Positions 27,091 through 36,365 of a stretch of DNA of 64,000 nt are shown piece by piece. The DNA is from G963665925 sp963676345 (GTDB lineage: Bacteria > Bacillota > Clostridia > Peptostreptococcales > Acidaminobacteraceae): assembly GCA_963676345.2 (NCBI GenBank), contig CAXXTS010000006.1, forward strand, positions 682,001-746,000, in the 5' to 3' direction. The translations under genes and the position numbers were made by a program. The notes below the pieces were generated by a model. The model saw nothing but the letters and a program-made list of their open reading frames with translations. It searched no databases and was not told the origin of the DNA. Every line of letters begins with the position of its first letter. Within the stretch, counting starts at the first letter, position 1.

Positions 27091-27591
27091 TTATTTGTTA
27101 AGACAGCACTTTTTATATTTTTTTCCGCTGCCGCAAGGACATGGATCATTGCGTCCAACCTTGTCTTCTTTAACAACAGTCTTTGACTTGTTGTATTCTT
27201 TTTTGATTTCCTTACGCTTATCATCTGTAAGAATATCATCCCATGCTTCTAGAGTATAAAGCCACTCTGCTTTACAGTCCAGCATGTTCCAGTAGAGCTT
27301 TTCGTAATCAATGCTTGCATCAATTTCCGATTCTTCAGTTAGTGATTCAAGATCAAGCTCTTCAGTTAGGCTTGTATTGATCCCGTCTAAAAATCCCATG
27401 AAAATTTTTGCTTCCATATCATACTTGTCAGCAAGGTCTTTGTACGTGCCCTTTAGGGACGTATTTTTTGTACCAAGTAGATCCTCGTAAACGCTTTGCT
27501 CAGCAGAGAGGTATCCCTTCCAGAAATTATTGTATGATTCCTGGTCCATTTCACTGGATGCCAGTGCTTCCCATTCTTGATAAAGTGACAT
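27091..27591 (-). CDS. Acidic protein with C-terminal SEC-C zinc motif
   Basis: A 166-residue soluble protein of unknown role. The last 20 residues are a SEC-C motif (GRNDPCPCGSGKKYKKCC), a small zinc-binding tail also found at the end of SecA. The rest is helical and very acidic with no domain I recognise. A GAAAGGAT site lies upstream. It stands alone, convergent with yhaM. Possible roles include ribosome or translocase contact, but nothing in the neighbourhood settles it. Confidence 0.75.
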   Translation of the reverse strand: MSLYQEWEALASSEMDQESYNNFWKGYLSAEQSVYEDLLGTKNTSLKGTYKDLADKYDMEAKIFMGFLDGINTSLTEELDLESLTEESEIDASIDYEKLYWNMLDCKAEWLYTLEAWDDILTDDKRKEIKKEYNKSKTVVKEDKVGRNDPCPCGSGKKYKKCCLNK

Positions 27592-27634
27592 ATTGTATTC
27601 ATCCTTTCAAATCAAAATTAACGCATGTATTATA

Positions 27635-28231
27635 TCATAAAGCATAGAAGAATGGTACAAGAATCGGAACGAGCGTGCTGAGTATGAGTCCATTCAAAAA
27701 TGCAATTACAGAAATATCCGGTGTGGTCGCACGCGATATAATCGGAAGCGTTGTATCCATAGAGGTCGCTCCGGGAGGTGCGAGACTGGTCAAATGATTG
27801 ACGCGAAGCGCCAAAAAAGGAATGAGGACAAAAGCGAGCATCTCTCTGAAAACATTTGACATAAATGCGATGGCACCAATTTCAGCTGAGGCCATATTTT
27901 TAAGTATAATACCAGACAGGCTGTACCAGCCATAGCCCGCTGAGATTGCAAGAGAAGTATTGGCAGGTAAATCAAAAATCCATCCGGTAGCAAGGCCGCC
28001 TAGTGCACTGCCGATAATAACTGCCGTAGTCAGTCCGCCAAGCATTTTACCTTTTTCACGGATATCTTTCAAGGCACCCTTGTTTCCACCTATATCAATG
28101 CCTACAGAAAAGATAAGCATGCCAAGGAGCAGTGTAGATACGTGATCCATCATGGGTAAGTATTCAGGGGGAAGTGCAATATAGCCGGTTACAATACCAA
28201 GCAGGACAGAACCAAAAATAATAAAGGTCAT
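27635..28231 (-). CDS. LysO-family amino-acid exporter, large (C-terminal) part
   Basis: A 198-residue membrane protein with about six helices, matching the C-terminal two thirds of the LysO/YbjE (Lys_export) family, which exports lysine in E. coli. Conserved-looking glycines and the charged residue in SVGIDIGGNKGALK are present. The start ATG overlaps the stop of the smaller partner (ATGA at 28228-28231), so the two are translated together. From memory, this two-gene split is common in Clostridia and need not be a broken gene. No riboswitch is visible here, unlike at lysA. Confidence 0.8.
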   Translation of the reverse strand: MTFIIFGSVLLGIVTGYIALPPEYLPMMDHVSTLLLGMLIFSVGIDIGGNKGALKDIREKGKMLGGLTTAVIIGSALGGLATGWIFDLPANTSLAISAGYGWYSLSGIILKNMASAEIGAIAFMSNVFREMLAFVLIPFLALRVNHLTSLAPPGATSMDTTLPIISRATTPDISVIAFLNGLILSTLVPILVPFFYAL

Positions 28232-28506
28232 GAACGAACCCCTTTCTCCAGCTTAAGGCTGACAATATAGACAAGAACAATACTACCAAGGGTCGTTAGG
28301 GCCGCGAATAGAAAGGCTTTAATACCGATGGTATTCAAGTTTCCAATAACTTCGCTATTGGCACCAATTGATATGCCCATAGAGAATAACAAAAGCAGGA
28401 GTCCTGCCATTTGAATCTTTGCATTGACTGCCTTGCCGCGTTCACTGAGGCGAAGCTTGTTTCCAAGCGCAATGCCGACAATGAGAAATAAGATGATAGA
28501 CCACAT
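28228..28506 (-). CDS. LysO-family amino-acid exporter, small (N-terminal) part
   Basis: A 92-residue membrane protein with three predicted helices (2-14, 30-48 and 62-83), corresponding to the first third of single-chain LysO; LLLFSMGISIGANSEVI resembles the matching helix in the large part. AAGGAGGC lies 6 bases before the ATG. It is presumably a subunit of a heteromeric exporter with the overlapping downstream gene. Confidence 0.78.
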   Translation of the reverse strand: MWSIILFLIVGIALGNKLRLSERGKAVNAKIQMAGLLLLLFSMGISIGANSEVIGNLNTIGIKAFLFAALTTLGSIVLVYIVSLKLEKGVRS

Positions 28507-28616
28507 AGAAGCCTCCTTACAAGAGAATTCTCAATGTGCTAAATTGAGAAAATGTTTTCCAACCAAAGAAAAGGATATCATGGCTTATGGGTAGCGTCAA
28601 TTCAGGAAGAATTTGT

Positions 28617-28622
28617 TATAAT
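28617..28622 (+). promoter_or_regulatory. Likely extended -10 promoter element for the FMN enzyme gene
   Basis: TGTTATAAT (28614-28622) forms an extended -10. The -35 (GCGTCA at 17 bases) is poor. It lies 110 bases before the ATG at 28732. Confidence 0.4.
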
Positions 28623-28731
28623 TAGGTGAAGCAGTATAGTACGCCATAAAAGCGTATTGATTCGCATAAATGTCGAGATGATTCAGAGACTCGAAATATG
28701 GTATAAGTCACGTAGGGAAATGGAGGCTAGT

Positions 28732-29751
28732 ATGAACTATCAATCGGTAAAAGCACAAGCAAAAAAGCACATGGGCCCGTACTGTAAAGTCTGTCCTGTA
28801 TGTAATGGCGTCGCGTGCAGGGGCATTATCCCTGGCCCAGGCGGTAAAGGCAGCGGAGACGTTTTTACAAGAAATCACAAGGCCTTCCAAGATATTAAAA
28901 TCAATATGAATACACTGTATGAACGCAAAGAAATTAGCACAGAAGCAGACTTTTTTGGTCAGAAGGTGACCCTGCCTGTATATGCAGCCCCAGTGGGTGC
29001 TGTACAAATGCATTATAGTGACCTGTATGATGACTTAACATATTCACAGGCCCTTATCGAAGGTTGTAAAAATGCAGGTGTTGTAGGTTTTACAGGCGAT
29101 GGTGCAAACGATGATGTCTTTGCTGGAACCATTGACGCCATTCAGTCAGCAGGTGGTCAGGGTGTTCCAACCATAAAACCTTGGGAAATGGATTTAATTA
29201 AGAAAAAGCTTGATATGGCTAAAGGTGCTGGCGCACGCGCTGTGGCGATGGATATAGACGCTGCAGGACTTGCTTTTCTAGCACTTCAGGGTAAACCTGT
29301 AGGACCGATTTCACTGGATATGTTAAAGGAAATTACCGCATATACAGAACTGCCCTTCATTGTGAAGGGCATTATGACACCAGATGCGGCTAAGCTGGCT
29401 GTTGAGGGAGGCGCATCGGGGATTATCGTTTCAAATCATGGTGGACGTGTACTTGATGGAACGCCCGCAACCGCAGAAGTACTTGAAAGTATTGCACATG
29501 CAGTAAAAGGAAAGTTGAAAGTATTTGTTGATGGTGGTATTCGCTCTGGACTCGATATTTTTAAAGCCATTGCCCTTGGAGCAGATGGTGTACTTATTGC
29601 CCGTCCATTTACAATAGCAGTATATGGAGGCGGTGCACAAGGCGTCAGCACCTATGTTGAACAGCTTAAGGCTGAACTTGAAAACGTCATGCTGATGACA
29701 GGTGCAGCGACAATAGAAGATATTACTAGAGAGAAAATTTGGATGAAATAG
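28732..29751 (+). CDS. FMN-dependent alpha-hydroxy-acid dehydrogenase/oxidase
   Basis: A 339-residue TIM-barrel flavoprotein of the lactate oxidase/glycolate oxidase family. The active-site stretch VSNHGGRVLDGTPA supplies the catalytic His, and the phosphate-binding segment DGGIRSGLDIFKAIALGADG is present. Odd: an N-terminal cysteine cluster CKVCPVCNGVACRG (residues 15-28), absent from classical lactate oxidases; it may bind a metal or Fe-S centre (inference). The ATG at 28732 follows ATGGAGG by 5 bases; 25 upstream codons without a ribosome site were left out. The substrate is not known. The M32 gene follows after 21 bases. Confidence 0.88.
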   Translation: MNYQSVKAQAKKHMGPYCKVCPVCNGVACRGIIPGPGGKGSGDVFTRNHKAFQDIKINMNTLYERKEISTEADFFGQKVTLPVYAAPVGAVQMHYSDLYDDLTYSQALIEGCKNAGVVGFTGDGANDDVFAGTIDAIQSAGGQGVPTIKPWEMDLIKKKLDMAKGAGARAVAMDIDAAGLAFLALQGKPVGPISLDMLKEITAYTELPFIVKGIMTPDAAKLAVEGGASGIIVSNHGGRVLDGTPATAEVLESIAHAVKGKLKVFVDGGIRSGLDIFKAIALGADGVLIARPFTIAVYGGGAQGVSTYVEQLKAELENVMLMTGAATIEDITREKIWMK

Positions 29752-29772
29752 AGGCTACTAGGAGGTGCGTTT

Positions 29773-31272
29773 ATGACAGGTGCATCCATTAAAAATGTTT
29801 TCATGGATCAGCTCAGTCAAATTAAGGGACTGGAATATGCGAGCAATGTAATCTACTGGGATTTGACCACCGGTGCAGGCAGTAGAGGGGTTAAGCCCCG
29901 GTCTATAGCACTGGGAGTACTTTCGTCTAAAATTCAAGAAATGATGATTTCAGATGCCTTTGTTAAGGGACTGGAAACCTTAGAAAGAGATATAAGTAGA
30001 CTTGAACCTGTAGAAGCTCAAATTGTAGCACAGGCCCGGTATAAGTATGAACGGATATCTAAAATTCCGCCGGAGGCTTATCGGGCTTATAATACACTGG
30101 TCTCTGAGGCGACTGTTGTGTGGGAAAAGGCAAAGCGGGAGAATGACTACAACCTGTTTGCACCTTATCTCAAAAAAATTGTGGCATATAAAAGAGAGTT
30201 CGCGGAGTATCTTGGCTATGAAGACCATCCTTATAACGCACATATAGAAGATTTTGAGCGGGGGATGAATGTAAAAGTACTCGATGCCTTCTTTGAAGAG
30301 CTTAGGGAAACCGTGGTTCCGCTTGTTAAAGCCATTGAGAAGTGCCCTCAACCTGAAGATGACTTCTTGTACTTGAATTATAATGTGGATGGGCAGAAAA
30401 CACTGGCAGTGGAACTCCTAGAAACAATTGGATTTGATCTGTCAGCAGGTGAGCTGCGTGAAAGTGAGCACCCCTTTACAATGACACTGGCGATTGATGA
30501 TGTGCGCCTGACAACCCATTACTACTGTGAGAATTTGACATCAGCACTCTTTTCAACAATTCACGAGGGTGGACATGGCATATATGAGCAGAACTTCGCT
30601 TTTGAGATTGCAGGTACAATATTAGCTGATGGTGCTTCATCTGGCATTCATGAATCACAGTCCAGATTTTATGAGAACAATCTGGGCAGAAGTTCAGCTT
30701 TCTGGAAGCACTTCTATCCCAAATTGCAAAAGGCATATAAAAAGCAGCTTGACTGTGTCAGTCAAGAGATGTTTATAAAAGCCATCAATAAGTCAGAGCC
30801 ATCCTTCATACGCATAGAGGCAGATGAACTGACTTATCCTCTGCATATTATGGTGCGCTATGAGCTTGAAAAGGCCCTTATAGAAGGCAGTCTTGAAGTC
30901 GAAGACTTGCCAAAAGCCTGGAATGAAAAAATGACATCCTATTTAGGGGTTACACCTCAAACAGATACACAAGGTGTCCTTCAGGATGTGCACTGGTCCG
31001 ATGGACTCTTTGGATACTTTCCGTCTTATGCTCTAGGGACAGCCTATGCAGCACAAATACAAAATGCCCTTTCAAAGGATATTGATTTGGATACGGCACT
31101 CGAGTCAGGTGATTTCAGTCAAATTAAAGCATGGCTAGGAGAAAAAATCCATGCATATGGTCTTCGTAAAACTGCCCCTGAACTCATTGAGCTGGCAACA
31201 GGTGAACCTTTTAAGGCCGAATATTATACGAGGTATTTGAAAGAAAAATATACAAAGTTATATAACCTATAA
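29773..31272 (+). CDS. M32-family metallocarboxypeptidase
   Basis: A 499-residue cytoplasmic zinc carboxypeptidase (Taq-type). All M32 signatures are readable: HPFT at about residue 236, DVRLTT, HEGGH at 264-268 (zinc), IHESQSRFYEN, FIRIEADELTYPLH and GVLQDVHWSDGLFGYFP. Length is normal. AGGAGGTG lies upstream of the ATG. It forms a short operon with the FMN enzyme upstream and ends in a clear terminator. Confidence 0.95.
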   Translation: MTGASIKNVFMDQLSQIKGLEYASNVIYWDLTTGAGSRGVKPRSIALGVLSSKIQEMMISDAFVKGLETLERDISRLEPVEAQIVAQARYKYERISKIPPEAYRAYNTLVSEATVVWEKAKRENDYNLFAPYLKKIVAYKREFAEYLGYEDHPYNAHIEDFERGMNVKVLDAFFEELRETVVPLVKAIEKCPQPEDDFLYLNYNVDGQKTLAVELLETIGFDLSAGELRESEHPFTMTLAIDDVRLTTHYYCENLTSALFSTIHEGGHGIYEQNFAFEIAGTILADGASSGIHESQSRFYENNLGRSSAFWKHFYPKLQKAYKKQLDCVSQEMFIKAINKSEPSFIRIEADELTYPLHIMVRYELEKALIEGSLEVEDLPKAWNEKMTSYLGVTPQTDTQGVLQDVHWSDGLFGYFPSYALGTAYAAQIQNALSKDIDLDTALESGDFSQIKAWLGEKIHAYGLRKTAPELIELATGEPFKAEYYTRYLKEKYTKLYNL

Positions 31273-31276
31273 GATG

Positions 31277-31325
31277 AAGTCCCTTATACACACAAGGTGT
31301 TTTAAGGGACTTTTTACGTCCCGGA
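31277..31325 (+). terminator. Rho-independent terminator after the M32 gene
   Basis: AAGTCCCTTA/TAAGGGACTT, 10-bp stem with a 26-base loop, then a T-run. Confidence 0.85.
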
Positions 31326-31437
31326 ATAAAATGGAAATTCAAGTTTGAGAGTAATTTTGAAGGGGTATCTACAGGTTATGTTATATTCAGATATTGTTTA
31401 ATAAACAAAGCAGAGTTGAACCGGAGGAGGTCATAAT

Positions 31438-32652
31438 TTGAAACTAACAGGTAAAGTACTCGTTGCACAAGGTGGCGGTCCTACGGCAGTCATTAATCAA
31501 TCACTCGTAGGTGCAGTCCTAGAATCACGTAAATTTCAACAAGTTACTAAAGTCTATGGCGCCCTAAATGGTGTTGAGGGTATTGTGAATGAAGAATTTA
31601 TTGATCTGACTCAGGAGACGACACACAATCTGGAAGTTGTGGCACAGACGCCAAGCTCTGCCTTGCTTTCAACACGTGTAAAGCCAGATGAAAAGTACTG
31701 TATGGAAATGTTTAAAGTTATGAAGGCGCATGATATTCGGTATTTCTTTTATATAGGTGGAAACGACTCGTCTGACACGCTTAGGATTATTAACACAGCA
31801 GCAGAAGAGGCCAAATATGAACTCAGGTGCATTCATATTCCAAAAACCATCGACAATGACCTTGTACTTAATGACCATACGCCCGGTTTTGGATCAGCAG
31901 CACGGTTTGTAGGACAGGCCTTTACAGGTGTTAACTTAGATAACAGAGCACTTAGAGGGGTTTACATAGGTGTTGTAATGGGAAGGCATGCTGGATTCTT
32001 GACCGCTTCATCAATAGTGGGTCAGAAATATCCGGATGATGGACCACATTTGGTTTATTTACCTGAGCGGGTCTTTAGTGTAGAGCGATTTTTAAATGAT
32101 GTTAAAAGCGTGTATAATAAATTTGGACGCTGTGTTGTGGCCGTTTCAGAAGGCATACAAGATGAAAACGGTGTGCCTATTTTGAAGAAGCTGCAGAAAA
32201 ATCTGGAGGTTGACCAGCATGGAAACGTGCAGCTTTCAGGGACCGGTGCACTGGGAGATTTACTGGCTAAAGAGGTAAAAGAAAAGCTGGATATACCACG
32301 TGTACGCTCTGACACCTTTGGTTATTTACAACGTTCTTTTATGGGATGTGTCTCTGATGTAGACCAGCATGAGGCGCGTGAGGTTGGTGAAAAGGCAGCA
32401 CAGTTTGCAATTTGGAATAATATTGACGGGTCCATTGTCATCAATAGGACCGGCCACTATTCAGTAAATTATGAAATTGTGGATCTTGCTGAAATTGCTG
32501 GTAAAACCAAGCATATGCCGGATCATTTTATTAATGCTGAAGGCAATCATGTAACGGATGCATTTCGGTACTATGTTGAGCCCTTAGTGGGTTCAAACTT
32601 CCCAGTTGCGAGAAGACTAAAAGCGCCGATGGCGCCTAAAATACTTAAATAG
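31438..32652 (+). CDS. pfp: Pyrophosphate-dependent 6-phosphofructokinase
   Basis: A 404-residue enzyme phosphorylating fructose-6-phosphate, most likely with PPi instead of ATP. PKTIDND at 135-141 has the lysine (K136) that marks PPi users where ATP enzymes have Gly. The phosphate-donor loop reads GGNDSSDT (107-114). The catalytic Asp is D139. It starts with TTG, helped by a very strong GGAGGAGG site 7 bases upstream. It is followed after 13 bases by the hydrolase-like gene. With glcK and pgi nearby it completes upper glycolysis. Confidence 0.9.
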   Translation: MKLTGKVLVAQGGGPTAVINQSLVGAVLESRKFQQVTKVYGALNGVEGIVNEEFIDLTQETTHNLEVVAQTPSSALLSTRVKPDEKYCMEMFKVMKAHDIRYFFYIGGNDSSDTLRIINTAAEEAKYELRCIHIPKTIDNDLVLNDHTPGFGSAARFVGQAFTGVNLDNRALRGVYIGVVMGRHAGFLTASSIVGQKYPDDGPHLVYLPERVFSVERFLNDVKSVYNKFGRCVVAVSEGIQDENGVPILKKLQKNLEVDQHGNVQLSGTGALGDLLAKEVKEKLDIPRVRSDTFGYLQRSFMGCVSDVDQHEAREVGEKAAQFAIWNNIDGSIVINRTGHYSVNYEIVDLAEIAGKTKHMPDHFINAEGNHVTDAFRYYVEPLVGSNFPVARRLKAPMAPKILK

Positions 32653-32665
32653 ATAGGGAGTTAGC

Positions 32666-33559
32666 ATGTTTAAAGCACTGTTTGGAAAGGGTCCAAGTCC
32701 TGTAGATTTGGAAAGTATCGGTGGAAAATACGGTGAGCAGTATCAGATTTTTTGTAAAAACTATGCTGTTTTGCATAGGCAAGTGAATGCTGAGCCTGTC
32801 TTGTATTATGATTCTGGTGAAGATAAACCTGCAATTGTACTTCTTCCAGGCAGTATTATTAAAGCAAAGAGCTGGTTTCTTTATTTTATGGCCTTAAAAG
32901 ATCAATTTAGAGTCATTATTCCTGAAATCAGTACTGTACAGAGTATTGAGAAATACTGTACACAATTGGATGGACTGCTTGAAGGACTGGACCTAGACAA
33001 AGTGTCACTGCTTGGGCAAGCCTTTGGCGGCGCACTGGTTCAATGCTTTGCAGACCAGTATCCGGGCAGGGTCAGCCACGTGTTCATTTTAGGTGGTTTT
33101 TCAAATACACAAGGGGTTACGGACAAGACGCGCAAAAATTATAAGCGTAGCTTGACCCGGCTTCTCAAAGCACTTGATGACATTGCATTCAGTAAAATGC
33201 AGCGGACCTTATATAAACAGGTTACAAAGGGCGTTGAAGTGGCTTTTGTTGAAGACAAGCACTACTGGAAATCCTTTTATGGAAATTTATTGCTTGAGAC
33301 CTCAGAAAGCGACTTGAGAGATATGAACCACTTGCAGGTTGACTACTGGAACAAGACTCAACCTCAAAAGGCTTTAGTTGATGCCGTCGTATTAATTGAT
33401 ACAAAAACAGAACTTGATTATGACAGACAAGAAAAGAAAGCATTACTGGATCGTTACTTAAAGTCAAAGCCACTTGTTTTAGACGGCAGTGGAAACATGT
33501 TTCAAATACGGGAAATGGATAAGATAATAGATCATATTGAAAAGACGCTTTTGACATAG
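32666..33559 (+). CDS. Alpha/beta-hydrolase-fold protein lacking the catalytic Ser and His
   Basis: A 297-residue protein with a clear alpha/beta-hydrolase pattern: IVLLPGSIIKAKSW (oxyanion region), nucleophile-elbow stretch VSLLGQAFGGALVQ and a late strand plus final helix. At the elbow the usual Gly-X-Ser-X-Gly is Gly-Gln-Ala119-Phe-Gly, and where Gly-His is expected near the C-terminus there is Gly-Asn277. It is therefore likely a non-catalytic or re-purposed member. The reading frame is intact. It is co-transcribed with the PPi-PFK gene 13 bases upstream and ends at a bidirectional terminator. Function unknown. Confidence 0.75.
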   Translation: MFKALFGKGPSPVDLESIGGKYGEQYQIFCKNYAVLHRQVNAEPVLYYDSGEDKPAIVLLPGSIIKAKSWFLYFMALKDQFRVIIPEISTVQSIEKYCTQLDGLLEGLDLDKVSLLGQAFGGALVQCFADQYPGRVSHVFILGGFSNTQGVTDKTRKNYKRSLTRLLKALDDIAFSKMQRTLYKQVTKGVEVAFVEDKHYWKSFYGNLLLETSESDLRDMNHLQVDYWNKTQPQKALVDAVVLIDTKTELDYDRQEKKALLDRYLKSKPLVLDGSGNMFQIREMDKIIDHIEKTLLT

Positions 33560-33601
33560 CCATTGTAGCGATTGTTGAGATAAGACATGATAAAAAGAGC
33601 A

Positions 33602-33629
33602 AAAAAACCCGCATTCTTGCGGGTTTTTT
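33602..33629. terminator. Bidirectional terminator between the hydrolase-like gene and the sensor kinase
   Basis: A perfect AAAAAACCCGC/GCGGGTTTTTT hairpin with a 6-base loop, serving both convergent genes. Confidence 0.9.
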
Positions 33630-33661
33630 CTATTTTTAGCCTGAACATTTGATTATAAAAT

Positions 33662-36031
33662 TTAATTGTACACACGATGCTCTTTAGCGTGGAGATTTTT
33701 GTCATTTAAATCCAGAGTCGGTATGTAAATGACGAAATGAACTCCGCTTCCTTGGGTGCTTTTGACTTCGATTTTTCCGCCAAGTGTACGTGTAATCAAG
33801 TTATATACAATATTGAGGCCTAGCCCAACACCGCCCTTACCGCGTTTGGTTGTAAAGAAGGGTTCAAATATTTTTTCAATATGATCGGGAGCAATTCCGC
33901 AACCATCATCAGTGTAGTGGAATATCAGCGTATCATCTTCTGCTTTTTCCACTGTTAAATTCATTTTGCCAGATGAATGGTTTTCAAATCCGTGAACGAG
34001 TGAGTTCATTACAAGATTCGTTATAATCTGAGTCAATATACTCGGATAACTCAATATGGTAATGTCATCAGGGCAATCGAGCTCAAAGCTGTATTTGGTG
34101 TGTTTAAGCTGTGGGCTTAAACTTTGAATAATTCCGTCCAAATACTCGTAAAGATTAAACTCACGCAGTTCTTCGGTAGATTGATCAACAGCAATCTGCT
34201 TAAACTTGTTGACGAGTCCGGCAGCATTTTTTAGGTTTGTCAAAATAAGCTTTGTAGTATCGTGCATATTGTTTAGAAAGTCTTCAAGCTGTACACGCGT
34301 GAGTGCATCGGATTCAAAGACTTGTATCATATCATTGCATTCCTTTTCAAGGAATGAAATGGATGTGATGCCTATGCCAAGCGGTGTATTAATTTCGTGG
34401 GATACGCCCGCGACAAGGCGGCCGAGTGCAGCAAGTTTTTCCGACTCGATAAGCTGGTTTTGTGTTTCTTGAAGGGACTCTAAAGATTCTTCAAGGAGTT
34501 TATTGGATTCTTCGAGCTGGTTTTGCTTCATTTGAAGCTTGTACATTGAAAGCTCCAGCTCTCTATTGGTTTCATTAAGAAGGTAAGCGCGTCGTTCTAC
34601 CTTGGCCTCAAGACGGCCATTAAGCTCTTCGAGTTTTTCTTCTGCATGTTTTAAGTCGGTTATATCAATGGAGACATTGAGCATGCCCCAGTGATTTTGT
34701 TTCCATATGTAATACGGCAGTTTTTTAAGACGCATTATATGGATGTTGTTTTCATGATCTGGGACTTCAACTTCACTGATAATCGTAGGGGTACGCGTGT
34801 CTAGCAGCTCTTCGTCCCCTTTTTTTATAGCTTCCAGGAAAGTGCTGTCATGGTCTTTGAACAGTTCATTACTGGTTTTTCCAATAACCTGGTCTTTGGT
34901 GACATTGAAAAACTCTAAGAAAGCTGTGTTGACTAAAATGAAGCGGTTTGAATTATCTTTAGCAAAAATATGATAAGGCACAAGGTCAATAAGACTGCTG
35001 AGTTCTCGCTCTGTGAGTTCTAGCTCATTATTCATTTGTGTTATCTGATGATTTTTGGTGAGTAGTTCCTCTTGAATGCTCATTCTGAGTTCCAGCTCTG
35101 ATTTGAGTTTCTCAGTTTGAAGAGCGACCTCCCTTCTAAGAAGTCTGTTCCAAAGTAAGAAGGATGCGGCTATAGCAAGGGCTACTCCCAAAACAATGAA
35201 ACTGATAAGAATCACATTATTATTGAGAGAATCCGATGTATTGTAGGCAATCCACTTGGTTTTGATTTGCATGTATTCGTCGTTTGGCATGGTATCTATT
35301 GCTTTATCAAGTATGTTGACGAGGACATCGTAGTCTTTGCGTACTCCAAAGCTAAGATTATAATTAAAATCGATGTCACCGGCTGATTTCAAATTAGAAA
35401 TGTTGAAGTGGGTAATATAATAGCTACCTTGAGCGATGTCTACCACCATTGCATCAATGGTACCGAAGGAGAGTTGCTTGAGTGCATCTTCGATGTTGTC
35501 AAATTCAATGAAATCTATACTTGGGTATTTCAGTTTGAGGTATTCTTCAACGGCATAGGAACGCATGACACCTGTACGCATGGTAAGAAGATCTTTTTCG
35601 GAGAGTGTACCAGAGTAATCCTCACGAACCAAGATGGTGTTGCCTAGGGACAAGTAAACATCGGAAAAGAGGGCATATTTTTCACGTTCTGGTGTTATGG
35701 ATGCACTGACAAGGTCAATTTCACCGTTTTTCAGGGCTTGGAGAACTGAATCCCAATTTTTGAGTTTAGTGTATTCAAACTTGACATCATAATGTGACTG
35801 AATCCAGTTGAGATAATCAATCATAATTCCCTGAACATCCCCATGTTCATCGATAAATTCCATAGGGGCAAAAACTGGATCAGGGGCATAATGAATAACT
35901 GGATGGGCATCCAGCCAGGCTTTTTCTTCGTCGGTCAACTTGAAACTGGGTTCAGCAAAACTTAGCGGACAAAGAAGCAATATCAAACTGCAAATGATGA
36001 AAAGCATGAATTTTTTATGACGCAGATTCAT
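33662..36031 (-). CDS. Membrane sensor histidine kinase with external solute-binding (SBP_bac_3) domain and PAS
   Basis: A 789-residue receptor kinase. Signal peptide 1-26 (ends SFA), an amino-acid-binding-protein type domain (30-270; DEEKAWLDAHPVIHYAPDP, DLVSASITPEREKYALFSD), one membrane helix (about 277-300), coiled coil, PAS (about 350-460), a long coiled coil, then the kinase with H in GRLVAGVSHEINTPLG, N-box LVMNSLVHGFENH, DDGCGI and GGVGLGLNIVYNLI. The ATG at 36031 has AAGGAGG 6 bases upstream; a longer frame lacks a signal-peptide start. The orientation, with no adjacent receiver gene, makes it an orphan kinase. Confidence 0.92.
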   Translation of the reverse strand: MNLRHKKFMLFIICSLILLLCPLSFAEPSFKLTDEEKAWLDAHPVIHYAPDPVFAPMEFIDEHGDVQGIMIDYLNWIQSHYDVKFEYTKLKNWDSVLQALKNGEIDLVSASITPEREKYALFSDVYLSLGNTILVREDYSGTLSEKDLLTMRTGVMRSYAVEEYLKLKYPSIDFIEFDNIEDALKQLSFGTIDAMVVDIAQGSYYITHFNISNLKSAGDIDFNYNLSFGVRKDYDVLVNILDKAIDTMPNDEYMQIKTKWIAYNTSDSLNNNVILISFIVLGVALAIAASFLLWNRLLRREVALQTEKLKSELELRMSIQEELLTKNHQITQMNNELELTERELSSLIDLVPYHIFAKDNSNRFILVNTAFLEFFNVTKDQVIGKTSNELFKDHDSTFLEAIKKGDEELLDTRTPTIISEVEVPDHENNIHIMRLKKLPYYIWKQNHWGMLNVSIDITDLKHAEEKLEELNGRLEAKVERRAYLLNETNRELELSMYKLQMKQNQLEESNKLLEESLESLQETQNQLIESEKLAALGRLVAGVSHEINTPLGIGITSISFLEKECNDMIQVFESDALTRVQLEDFLNNMHDTTKLILTNLKNAAGLVNKFKQIAVDQSTEELREFNLYEYLDGIIQSLSPQLKHTKYSFELDCPDDITILSYPSILTQIITNLVMNSLVHGFENHSSGKMNLTVEKAEDDTLIFHYTDDGCGIAPDHIEKIFEPFFTTKRGKGGVGLGLNIVYNLITRTLGGKIEVKSTQGSGVHFVIYIPTLDLNDKNLHAKEHRVYN

Positions 36032-36365
36032 GGAAGCCTCCTTAATGTAACGATTATCTCTTATTTTATACCCTAACAATAAGGGGGGGTCACAGGCAAT
36101 GTGCATCAAAATGACATTGTTTTTGATAATAGGCATGTAACCTAATCTTGCTTATTTCAAAATGACAGATTAGTGGCCCTTATATTATCTGTGAATAACA
36201 TGCGTAAAATAGGACAATAAATACGATTCTTTGTGAATGTGTATAGAATTAGAATAATACTGGTAAAATTGTGGTAGTATATCTGATAGCTTGAGATTTA
36301 CAATCTCAGTTTAATAAAAGTTGAAAACATCATTGATCATGTAAATGAACAAGGAGTGAAAGAAT
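36032..36365. other. Intergenic region between the divergent kinase and pgi
   Basis: A 334-base A+T-rich gap. It holds the kinase ribosome site, a possible pgi promoter (TTGTGA, 16 bases, AATAAT near 36232-36259) and a TGAGATT/AATCTCA hairpin at 36292-36308 in the pgi leader. I see no gene in it. Confidence 0.45.

Noticed and set aside
27635..28506. The two LysO-type frames as a frameshifted single gene
   Set aside because: Each has a proper start, they overlap by a clean ATGA, and from memory a two-gene form is usual in Clostridia.
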